Source of the DNA: an uncultured Microbulbifer sp.
Lineage (GTDB): Bacteria > Pseudomonadota > Gammaproteobacteria > Pseudomonadales > Cellvibrionaceae
Reading direction: 5' to 3'
Length of the DNA: 64,000 bases
Assembly (NCBI RefSeq): GCF_947489355.1
Contig: NZ_CANLDD010000022.1
Coordinates: 1-64,000, forward strand
A model generated the notes under the pieces. That model was given only the letters and a program-made list of their open reading frames with translations. It had not been told where the DNA came from and did no database searches. The stretch's first letter is position 1, and each line of letters begins with the position of its first letter. The translations under genes were made by a program, and so were the position numbers. Positions 1 through 6,767 of the stretch are shown here, piece after piece.

Positions 1-2
1 TT

Positions 3-53
3 CGTCATCAGGAGAAGGAAGATCGGCGAGTAGAGCAACTGAACTTGGTATGA
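3..53 (+). pseudogene. C-terminal end of an IS200/IS605 TnpA transposase (cut by window edge)
   Basis: The third frame from the window start is open for 16 codons to a TGA and reads RHQEKEDRRVEQLNLV. This resembles the tail of IS200-type Y1 transposases, where an H-Q-x-E-x-x motif follows the last helix. The rest lies outside the window, so it cannot be said whether the gene is intact. The assignment is supported by the hairpin-bearing non-coding end that follows at 64-150. Confidence 0.5.
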
Positions 54-155
54 AGATATAGGCAGCCCCCTTTGGGGCTCAAGGAACGTTAGTTCCGTAC
101 AGACCGCTTTGAGCGGTTCACGATTAAAGCCACCGGCTTCGCCGGTGGATATTTA
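54..155 (+). mobile_element. Likely right end of an IS200/IS605-type element with subterminal hairpin
   Basis: After the TnpA tail there is a small hairpin (AGCCCC/GGGGCT, about 64-79) and then a perfect 8-bp stem CCACCGGC/GCCGGTGG at 130-137 and 141-148 with a TTC loop, followed by ATATTTACT. Subterminal hairpins of this kind are what Y1 transposases recognise at IS200/IS605 ends, which lack terminal inverted repeats. The exact boundary is inferred and lies near 150-160. Confidence 0.5.
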
Positions 156-318
156 CTACTTTGAATATATCTATCCGTTTCAGAAATGAAGGATACAATA
201 GCCTTCGGAGACGATACATTCATTCACGCAGTACATAAACCAGCTGATATCCATCAAGCCTTTCCGCCATATAGTGATCATTTTCTTTAGGCTTTTCTTC
301 TCATAGTGATCGAGAAAC

Positions 319-519
319 GTGGCTTTTGCGGGGTTAAAAACTGGCGCCAAAGTCATGGATGGTAGTTTTATGGAGGCCTTTGCTAAATACATGGACCCCG
401 AAATGGGTAGCGACTTTTTGAATGCAGAAAAGCTTGCCACTACATTGCAGGTAACCTTGCCTTTAATGCAAGTGACTGCGGCAGGGATTTTATACCGAGA
501 TGATTTTGTCAATGCCTAA
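319..519 (+). pseudogene. C-terminal fragment of an unrecognised protein
   Basis: This frame is open from just after a stop at 307-309 and could start at a GTG, giving 66 residues to a TAA. It has an amphipathic, alanine-rich first half (AFAGLKTGAKVMDG) and no recognisable domain or convincing ribosome binding site. It ends exactly where the truncated transposase frame begins, so it looks like the tail of a gene broken by the neighbouring insertion. A short frame at 186-290 (34 codons) just upstream may be another piece. I do not recognise either. Confidence 0.3.
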
Positions 520-797
520 TGGTAGAACTGAATGTTCAAGTAGATCATGTCCATCTTTTGGTGAAGGTGCCACCGAAAGTATCGATATCAACGCTGTTGG
601 GTATGGTGAAGGGGAAGACAGCACTGAGGGTTTTCACACGCTTCCCCTATCTTGGGAGAAAGCCATACTGGGGTAACCACTTCTGGGCGAAGGGGTACTG
701 TGTGGATACGGTTGGTGTAGATGCTGACATGATACGTATGTATGTAAAGAATCAAGAGAATATAGAGCAGCGGCAATCCCGGTTGGATTTGCGCTGA
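519..797 (+). pseudogene. tnpA: IS200-type TnpA, N-terminally truncated
   Basis: The 92 residues contain the HUH-type metal/nucleophile-side motif HVHLLV near the start, the segment GMVKGKTA, and WGNHFWAKGYCVDTVG. These match the C-terminal two thirds of IS200 Y1 transposases. A full TnpA is about 140-150 residues, so roughly 50 N-terminal residues are missing. Family knowledge: the enzyme is a single-strand transposase that uses a catalytic tyrosine in the last helix, and a Tyr is present in MYVKNQ. The truncation implies loss of function unless complemented in trans. Confidence 0.8.
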
Positions 798-821
798 TAG
801 TGTAAAGCGGGATAACTCTCG

Positions 822-867
822 GCCAGTCTTCTAAGAAGGCTGGCTCAATAGCCCCCTTTTAGGGGGC
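822..867 (+). repeat. Two hairpins after the truncated TnpA (IS200 right-end remnant)
   Basis: A 10-bp stem with one G-T pair lies at 822-831/835-844 and a second perfect stem, GCCCCCT/AGGGGGC, at 851-857/861-867. They follow the transposase stop in the same arrangement as the element end at 54-155, where a C-rich small hairpin also occurs. They are read as the recognition end of the decayed element. They could also work as a terminator, although no T-tract follows. Confidence 0.4.
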
Positions 868-953
868 CGAGGGCAATTCCGCATTCTAAGAATACGGATT
901 TTTACCAAAACTAATAGTTAGCGCAAAAGCAATTGAATAGTTGAGAGTCGATT

Positions 954-1906
954 ATGACTATTGTAAGTACATTTATTATCCCGGGGTCTCTATGGATTGA
1001 GCCGGTATGGGGTGATAACAGCTTTCTTGTGAGCGGTTTCAATTCTTACATTGAATGGATTGGAGATAATAATAAATTTAAACTTATTGGATTTAGCCAC
1101 TATTTTGATTTTGTGCGGCCTGATCCGAGAAATAAGAATGTTTGGTTGGTTTCAGTAGAAGGAGAGTGGCACACCTATATTCATGGTGAACTATTTAGGA
1201 TTGAAGATGAAGAGTTTAACGCACCTGGATCCAAACTTGGCAACAATATGATAAGGCGCGGGAGTACCAGCCAATTGAAAAAGATAAAGATGGTAAATGG
1301 CGTTTGGCGACTAAGACGGTGCCGACTTATCGCAATAAACCTTGGATTGATGAGGCAGGAATTGTCACGGATTCACAGATTAAAGCAAGTGGATTTGATG
1401 ATGTTCAAGACTTTTTAACCCAAGCTCCAGGAAAAATGAAAGCGGATGCCTTTAAAACCACTGTTGGGTACGAAAAATCTAAGCATGAAAATAATTATGT
1501 GGATAAACAGGTGGGTAAAAATAAAAGTACCGTGGCGCCATTTACACTGATGAATATGCTGGCTATTGAAGTGGGTGAGGATAAGGCCAAAGAAGTGGCA
1601 AAGAAATTGTCAGAGCAAGTTGCCAACAGTGAGTTTGCTAATTATTTGAATACAGGCGAGATAACGAGAGAAGAGATAGAAGCACTGCGGAAGAACGTAG
1701 AAGAGAAAGTAATCGACCAGATGGGTGCTGTCGGTGATGTATTGCAGGGTATTGATGAAATTCCTCCGGATTGGTGGCTGGAGATGGAAGACAATCTGCA
1801 AAGTCGCATAGCAGGCGCTATGGGTGATGATGCTCGAGAGGTTCTTGCGAACTTTGAAATTAACGAGCCATTTGATAACTTATTTTGTGAGGAAATAGTG
1901 GGATGA
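954..1906 (+). pseudogene. Frameshifted hypothetical gene (two overlapping frames)
   Basis: The first frame starts at ATG 954 and reads sensibly to about 1245. Its later codons (MIRRGSTSQLKK onwards) look like out-of-frame noise. The third frame, open only from a stop at 1217-1219, becomes protein-like at QQYDKAREYQPIEKD (about 1241) and runs to 1906. The two parts join with a one-base change near 1240-1250, giving about 315 residues. The N-terminal part is rich in W, F and Y; the C-terminal part is acidic and helical, with WWLEMEDNLQ near the end. No family is recognised. Its placement ahead of two coupled small genes and a nuclease-like fragment suggests a polymorphic-toxin or effector remnant, which is inference only. 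Confidence 0.5.
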
Positions 1907-2709
1907 GGCCAGGTTACGATCAACGTTATCCCAAAGACTGTGAAGTTTATGGACAGTTTCAGTATTTATGGAAAACCGATGATGCTCAATGGATAGAGAA
2001 GCGAAAAGATAATTGGCGTCGTTATATCGAAGTAGTGGGCGGCACTCCGTTGAATAAATACTTGGGCGAGTTTTATGTATTTGGTAAGGAGCCTGCCAGC
2101 TTTCTAGTAGATGAAGAAACTGGTGAGCGTGTAATAATTAAGTTTGAATTTAAGCATCGTATTGCTTATATGCCATTTGAAACGGTTGAGCAGATACGGA
2201 ATTTTTGGAGCGAAGCTGTTACAAAACGCTATGCACGTGAACAACAACATGGCGCTGCTAGGTATGTTTCAGGTTGTCTAGATGGTTTTCCTGAACGTGA
2301 TAAAATGGTAAAAATGGTGGCTGAAGCTCTATTTAATAAAGACTATTTTATGCTGAAAAATTCCCAGCAAAGACCGATTACTGTTAGTCCGCTTGGATTT
2401 ATGGTTGGTTTTGCTCGAGTTTGGGAGGTTGCCGATGAGTGTAAGTATAAATGGAGTTACATTTGTTTCACCTTTGATTATTTTATGGATTGTGTACGCT
2501 ATTGCGAGTTGCACGATTTAGTCAAGGTACCTGTTCACAAGAACGCCTTGCCGAGCATGTACAAAATCCTATTACGGCTTGATGATATGGAGTTAAGTCC
2601 ATATCGCTTGGAACTTAAACAGAAGTTAATTGCTGCAGCTAAGGCCGATGATGCCCCTTCACTTTTAAGAGAAGCTTTAGTGTGCGCAAGAGGCGATCTA
2701 AAAGAATGA
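1903..2709 (+). CDS. Hypothetical protein, 268 aa, translationally coupled
   Basis: The ATG overlaps the stop of the preceding frame as ATGA, and the stop overlaps the next start in the same way, so three frames form one coupled unit. The product is soluble-looking, with no signal peptide or membrane segment, and rich in aromatic and charged residues. I do not recognise the family. Position directly downstream of a possible toxin remnant and its soluble acidic/basic mix would suit an immunity or accessory protein, but there is no motif that shows this. Codon use is AT-rich like the rest of 1-6600 and unlike the core genes further right. Confidence 0.6.
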   Translation: MRPGYDQRYPKDCEVYGQFQYLWKTDDAQWIEKRKDNWRRYIEVVGGTPLNKYLGEFYVFGKEPASFLVDEETGERVIIKFEFKHRIAYMPFETVEQIRNFWSEAVTKRYAREQQHGAARYVSGCLDGFPERDKMVKMVAEALFNKDYFMLKNSQQRPITVSPLGFMVGFARVWEVADECKYKWSYICFTFDYFMDCVRYCELHDLVKVPVHKNALPSMYKILLRLDDMELSPYRLELKQKLIAAAKADDAPSLLREALVCARGDLKE

Positions 2710-3197
2710 ACCTAGTTCTTACTTTTTTGCTGCATGCAGACGATGAAAAAGTTATTGAAGCCTTGGACTCACTATTGCCTTCAAAAGGTCGCCCGGCATT
2801 TGCTGATGATGTAAAGCTAGATTGGCGGCGGATTTTTAAATTAGTTGAGTTGTTATTTCCACCTGATAAATTGATGCGGCAAGGAAGTTATTTATGGCTG
2901 GAATGGTTTGAAACTTCATATTCCTTATCACTATTAAAGGAGAGATTGGAAAAAACAGGTGCTTCTGTTGTTTTTATGCATGCTACAGGAGATCCATTAA
3001 TGGCAGACCATGATTCAGGGGAAGATTCTGAGCAGGGTTATTATTACTTGCTAACAGGAGGTACAATGCAGTGCTTGGCAGCTGACAATATATCAGACTT
3101 ACTTCCGATGAGTGATCTAAAATGGTTGGATGACATAGATAAGAATATTGAGCAAATTATCTGCTATCTAATGGCTAATAGAGAACAAATAGACTGA
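2706..3197 (+). CDS. Hypothetical protein, 163 aa
   Basis: The start was placed at ATG 2706, which overlaps the preceding TGA, rather than eight codons upstream. The product is small and acidic (MADHDSGEDSEQG in the second half), soluble, with a leucine-rich N-terminus. It is unrecognised. Together with its size and position just before a nuclease-like toxin fragment, it would be a candidate immunity-type protein, but this rests on context alone. Confidence 0.6.
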   Translation: MNLVLTFLLHADDEKVIEALDSLLPSKGRPAFADDVKLDWRRIFKLVELLFPPDKLMRQGSYLWLEWFETSYSLSLLKERLEKTGASVVFMHATGDPLMADHDSGEDSEQGYYYLLTGGTMQCLAADNISDLLPMSDLKWLDDIDKNIEQIICYLMANREQID

Positions 3198-3198
3198 A

Positions 3199-3848
3199 CA
3201 TGCAATTAAGGAATTAAATGAATTAAACCAACTCAGCGTTAGCCCCGATGAAATTCGTGAAATTTTGCATAAATCATCTACGATTGAAGCCAGTGTACTG
3301 TTGTACCACTTGGGCGGTAAATCTCAAGATACGCTTAATGCCTTAAGGCATTTTTCCTGTGTGCCTTCCAATTGCGCCATGGGTGACTCCATGGAAGAAT
3401 TTATGGAAAAATTGCCGATGTGGCTGACCTAATCAATGACAATAAATTAACCGAGGACGCACAAACCAAATTGGTTGAAGTTTTTGGTCAGCTAGGCCAA
3501 CTGGTGAAAAAAGAAGGTAGTAAACTAGAGGGGCAGCCTAATCTGAAGCTTTCTCGGGGCGCCGTTGGTGTAGTCAGTATGCTGCGCAAATTGGCTGATG
3601 AAGGCAAAGTTATTGATGACTTTGAAGTCCGGGAAGTGATTACCGATGCGGTAAATAAAAAACTCGGTGAGCGCGTAATGGATATCAAAGCCACAGATGG
3701 CACCTTGTATGAAATTAAAGGTTGGAAGACACGGGATCTAACCTTGGAAAGGCTCCTCGGTAAGGATGATAAAGCTGGATTTTTAAGTACGCAGCTGTTC
3801 CGGGATTTGGTGAAGCGGAAATTGGACCTGAGTGATACGCGCGTTTAG
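3199..3848 (+). pseudogene. Frameshifted nuclease-like toxin C-terminus
   Basis: An open frame with no start codon runs from about 3193 to a TAA at 3430-3432. A second frame, with a GTG at 3420, runs to TAG 3846-3848. The run of five A at 3407-3411 is the join: one extra A makes the sequence read MEEFMEK-IADVADLINDN without a break. The merged product of about 215 residues ends with a segment resembling polymorphic-toxin nuclease domains: ITDAVNKKLG, then GTLYEIKGW, then LSTQLFRDLV. E-x-K in YEIKGW is the type of motif found in PD-(D/E)xK nucleases. The missing start and frameshift imply an orphan, inactive cassette. Nuclease class is an inference from one motif. Confidence 0.45.
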
Positions 3849-3899
3849 CGGTTTTCTGATGATGGGCTTGAGGCGCAAGGTTAGGTATTTGATTTTTAT

Positions 3900-4051
3900 G
3901 ACTTTAATATGGGCAAACCCACAGTATTCTTGACTTAAATTCAGACGGAGCATGGATACAATTGGGCTACCAGTCTTCTAGATCCACCGGTGGGATATTT
4001 ATAACGGAGGTACCTTTTGAATATAGTTTTGAAACCACGGGAGATTTCTAA
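3900..4051 (+). pseudogene. Small C-terminal fragment upstream of the secreted hypothetical gene
   Basis: A short frame, open after a TAA, reads ...LDLNSDGAWIQLGYQSS and ends with FEYSFETTGDF and a TAA whose last base directly precedes the GTG of the next gene. It looks like a real protein tail that has lost its start. No family is recognised. The region 3849-3900 before it holds no supported gene, though an in-frame continuation of the nuclease-like fragment past two TAG codons is readable there. Confidence 0.3.
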
Positions 4052-5131
4052 GTGAAAAGAATGTTGACAATATTTTCTCTGGTAATGCCCGCTGTATTGC
4101 CCGTTTGGTCTCAGGCCGATGACTACGAGGTATTTAAAGACAAGCTAAAAGATCATGCAAATACTATCAAATCCAGTGTATCTTTTTATGAAAGCTCAGC
4201 TGTTTACTCGAAAAAGACAATCGAAAATAATATTCTGCTCTTAGATAATGGCGACCTTAGACAGGCAACTCAAGATCTATTGTTTTTTCTGCGACAACAG
4301 CAAGCCAATTATTATCAGCTGCCATTTGATCAGTGGTTGGCGGCCAGCGAAGATTTATTAAATATTGACCAATGGATGAGCACAGAAAGTGCCTGGGGAA
4401 ATCTGGTTGTTAAGATCAATGTCTGTAACAAAGTTTTATACAGTGCGTTTGAATTTCTAGAAAACCGACGTTCAGAACTTGATGCGCAAAAGATGGAAGA
4501 AATACTCACTTTATTGCGCACACTGAGAACACATCTGCCGTCACGGATGACAATGTATGAAATAGCGTTGCGCCACTATGGTCAGATAAGTCCACGTAAA
4601 ATTCGGCCATTGGGCTTTGATGTGAAAGCCAAAGATGAGGGGGTTGTATTAAATAATTTTATTGAAAATTATTTTTCTGGAAAAGAGGATGCTGAAATAA
4701 AAATACAAATATACCACACAGTCGAACGAGGTATAAAAATTACTGATTACTTGGATCTCTACGAGAACCCAGTCCCTTGGGGTACAGCTGATTCAGCCAA
4801 GTATCACCATTATGCCTGGGTTGTGTACTTGTTCGCAAAGATAGTGCAGGCTGAAAATTTACAGTCTTTTGACTGGGGAAGCCTTGAGAGCAGGAAAGTT
4901 GAAAAACTGTTAAAAGAGGAATACGAAGGAAAAGATCAGTATTGGATGCCAAAATTTTATCGAGAATATTTTGAAAAGCAATATCGAGCAAACTTAATCG
5001 ATACTGTCATTAAAACTGGCAAATTTCTACATCCGGTTCGCGATGACCGAAATCTTGCAGAGCAAAGAAAAAAATCAGGTGACAAGAAGCGAAAATTATT
5101 GAAACGGTTTTCACCACACACCCTGCCATAG
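4052..5131 (+). CDS. Secreted hypothetical protein, 359 aa
   Basis: GTG is chosen as start because GGGAG lies 8 bases upstream; ATG at 4061 is the alternative. Residues 1-22 form a signal peptide (basic start, hydrophobic core, cleavage likely after SQA), so the product is exported. The mature part is largely helical and charged, with many K/E pairs, and ends in a very basic tail (KKSGDKKRKLLKRF). There is a single Cys. No catalytic motif or known family is recognised. The gene is AT-rich and intact, standing between broken frames. Confidence 0.7.
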   Translation: MKRMLTIFSLVMPAVLPVWSQADDYEVFKDKLKDHANTIKSSVSFYESSAVYSKKTIENNILLLDNGDLRQATQDLLFFLRQQQANYYQLPFDQWLAASEDLLNIDQWMSTESAWGNLVVKINVCNKVLYSAFEFLENRRSELDAQKMEEILTLLRTLRTHLPSRMTMYEIALRHYGQISPRKIRPLGFDVKAKDEGVVLNNFIENYFSGKEDAEIKIQIYHTVERGIKITDYLDLYENPVPWGTADSAKYHHYAWVVYLFAKIVQAENLQSFDWGSLESRKVEKLLKEEYEGKDQYWMPKFYREYFEKQYRANLIDTVIKTGKFLHPVRDDRNLAEQRKKSGDKKRKLLKRFSPHTLP

Positions 5132-5220
5132 TGACTAAATTCTGATTGGCAGGGGAGGTCTATTTTATTGCCGGATAAAATACGAAGAGCTGTATCCTAG
5201 AAAACCAGATGCTTAATAAG

Positions 5221-5239
5221 AGCTTGCAAAGCAAGTTTT
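5221..5239 (+). terminator. Short terminator-like hairpin
   Basis: CTTGC at 5223-5227 pairs with GCAAG at 5231-5235 over an AAA loop, is extended by one G-T and one A-T pair, and is followed by TTTT. It lies about 90 bases after the secreted hypothetical gene. The stem is short, so strength is uncertain. Confidence 0.35.
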
Positions 5240-5374
5240 AAGGAGCCTTTAGAAAAATTAGACTATTTCCTTCTCGTTAATGAAGCCCTACCTACGGAAG
5301 GCGCCGAAGAGGCTTTGGGTGGTGTAGTGATTTATAGCCTGTCCGATGCCTGGATGTATTTTGCTAAAAAGCTA

Positions 5375-6177
5375 GGGCCTGTTCACACTAATTAAAGTAT
5401 CGACAATAAGCGCAAAGTGAATAAAAAACGTGAAAACAACATCCAGTTTGTCAAAACGAGAGAAAATTCTTCTGAAGCCCTTCAGGCGTCGAAACAGCCC
5501 CTCCACTTCATTTTTTGTACGCCTCTACGTCGTATTTCCAGGTGCTCAATCGGTTACTCTTCGGTGGCACGACAGGTTCCATGCCCAGATCGAATACCAA
5601 CTGCCGGGTTTCATTACCCTCGTAGGCCTTGTCCATGATCACTTTGGCACCATCCCAACCGCAGTTCTCAATGCTTTTCAGCAGCTTTCGGCCCTCCGGA
5701 GCGTCTCCAGCCTGCCCCGGTGACAGAGAAAATACTACGGCGCGGTTGTGGCCGGCTGCAACCATATGAATCCTGGTGGTCCATCCTGCTCGTGATTTGC
5801 CGATAGATAGAGGACCGTTTTTTTTAACGCGCCAGTGCCGTCTGGATGAACTTTAACAGCCGTAGAATCAAGAGAGATATGATCGACCTGGATATTGATC
5901 ACATTATTTTCCTGGAGGGCCAGAAAGACCCTATCCAGTACACCTTGCTTGGCCCAACGATTCGCCCGCATGTAGACGCTGTGCCAACGGCCGAATTTCT
6001 TCGGCAGACCTCGCCATTTGCAACCATGCTCGGCTATGTAAAGAATGGCGTTCAGCACTTGTAATTTGGATATTTTCACGTTGCCGCGCTGGAGGGGCAG
6101 AAAATCTTCGATAACTTTGTATTGTTGCGCTGTAATTTCCATGAAGGGATTATACAGAATTTGGTGTGAACAGGCCC
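5375..6177 (-). mobile_element. IS5-family (IS427-like) insertion sequence, 803 bp
   Basis: Terminal inverted repeats begin GGGCCTGTTCACAC at 5375 and its complement ends at 6177. The element is flanked by CTAG on both sides, with TA at 5373-5374 and 6178-6179 as the apparent target duplication. Length and CTAG/TA target choice fit the IS427 group of IS5. It encodes a minus-strand transposase in three pieces and interrupts a plus-strand reading frame. Confidence 0.85.
5378..6142 (-). pseudogene. IS5-family transposase in three frame pieces
   Basis: The first part (ATG at 6142, MEITAQQYKVIEDFLP) carries the helix-turn-helix-like N-terminus and the first catalytic Asp in HISLDSTAVKVH. At a run of eight A on the coding strand (5818-5825) a -1 slip gives KKNGPLSIGKSRAGWTTRIH and enters the second part, which holds the second Asp in VIMDKAYEGN. 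This kind of slippage is usual in two-frame IS427 transposases and may be programmed. A second break at a run of six A (5511-5516) separates the last part, which reads NEVEGLFRRLKGFRRIF with the catalytic Glu. That second break is not expected in the family and probably inactivates the enzyme. Confidence 0.75.
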
Positions 6178-6218
6178 TAGCATTCGGTATTTTTATTGAA
6201 ATCCAAGGTCAGTTGAAA

Positions 6219-6640
6219 TCATAGGGAGAGGAACTGCTGGTAAACATGTAAACCGTATATCCAACGTTTATGCAGCAAAGTGTAGGCTTGTCGTGCGGTC
6301 TCTACTAACCCTGCCAAATCTTTGAAGCGACTTTTAAAGTTTCGATTGAGATAGAGCCAGTGTCTTGATGATATACCCAACCGTTCGAGTATAGGAGGGG
6401 TGTTTTCGGCAATAGCTCCGCGCTTTCCAGGGTCTAGATGTCGACCACTCCAATTGCAAAGATTCCAGCTAGCTTATGCATTCGGGACTTAATCCACACG
6501 CGGCGATGCTCATAATCAATACCACATTCTATATTTCTACCACACAAAAACACCCTTCGAACACCCTCCGAAAACAACTCGGAGAGTAGGGGCGGCCCGC
6601 CAGGTCGCCCCTGTGGGCTGATCATGCTCACTGCCTGCAC
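6219..6640 (-). pseudogene. REP-associated tyrosine transposase with its middle deleted
   Basis: One minus frame reads RRVFLCGRNIECG then DYEHRRVWIKSRMHKLAGIFAI, which matches the N-terminal part of TnpA-REP proteins up to just before the catalytic NHxHxV motif. It stops at 6434. The adjacent frame reads DPGKRGAIAENTPPILERLG then HWLYLNRNFKSRFKDLAG and stops at 6219-6221, matching the C-terminal part. The catalytic histidines and the tyrosine-bearing helix between them are absent. The copy is therefore an internal-deletion remnant. Such transposases are tied to REP palindromes in other genomes. Confidence 0.65.
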
Positions 6641-6767
6641 AAAACAAAACGTGGATTGCTGTGCCGGTACAGTATTCTGACCCTGTCATTATTATTTGCG
6701 ACATATAATAAGAGGGTTTATCATTCGCATTTATCAGAAGTATCGTCACAGGAATTCGGAGCAAGCC

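Larger units (their letters stand above)
5190..6224 (+). pseudogene. Gene interrupted by the IS5-type element
   Basis: Left of the element a frame reads EPLEKLDYFLLVNEALP...YSLSDAWMYFAKKL up to 5374. Right of it, once the 2-base TA repeat is discounted, the same frame continues AFGIFIEIQGQLKS and stops at TAG 6222-6224. So the insertion split one reading frame. No start codon is seen on the left (a stop lies just upstream at about 5197-5199), hence this was already an N-terminally lost remnant or its start is non-standard. The protein is not recognised. Confidence 0.5.

Noticed and set aside
3849-3900. Readthrough extension of the nuclease-like fragment (RFSDDGLEAQG... then VFDFYDFN)
   Set aside because: The frame looks protein-like but crosses two TAG codons; without a homolog it cannot be separated from chance.
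3990-4005. CCACCGGTGG followed by GATATTTA, resembling the hairpin end at 130-150
   Set aside because: The similarity is short, has no loop, and lies within a readable protein tail; not enough to call another IS end.
5417-5723. Plus-strand frames inside the IS5-type element
   Set aside because: They overlap the transposase C-terminus on the minus strand and lack any protein-like pattern.
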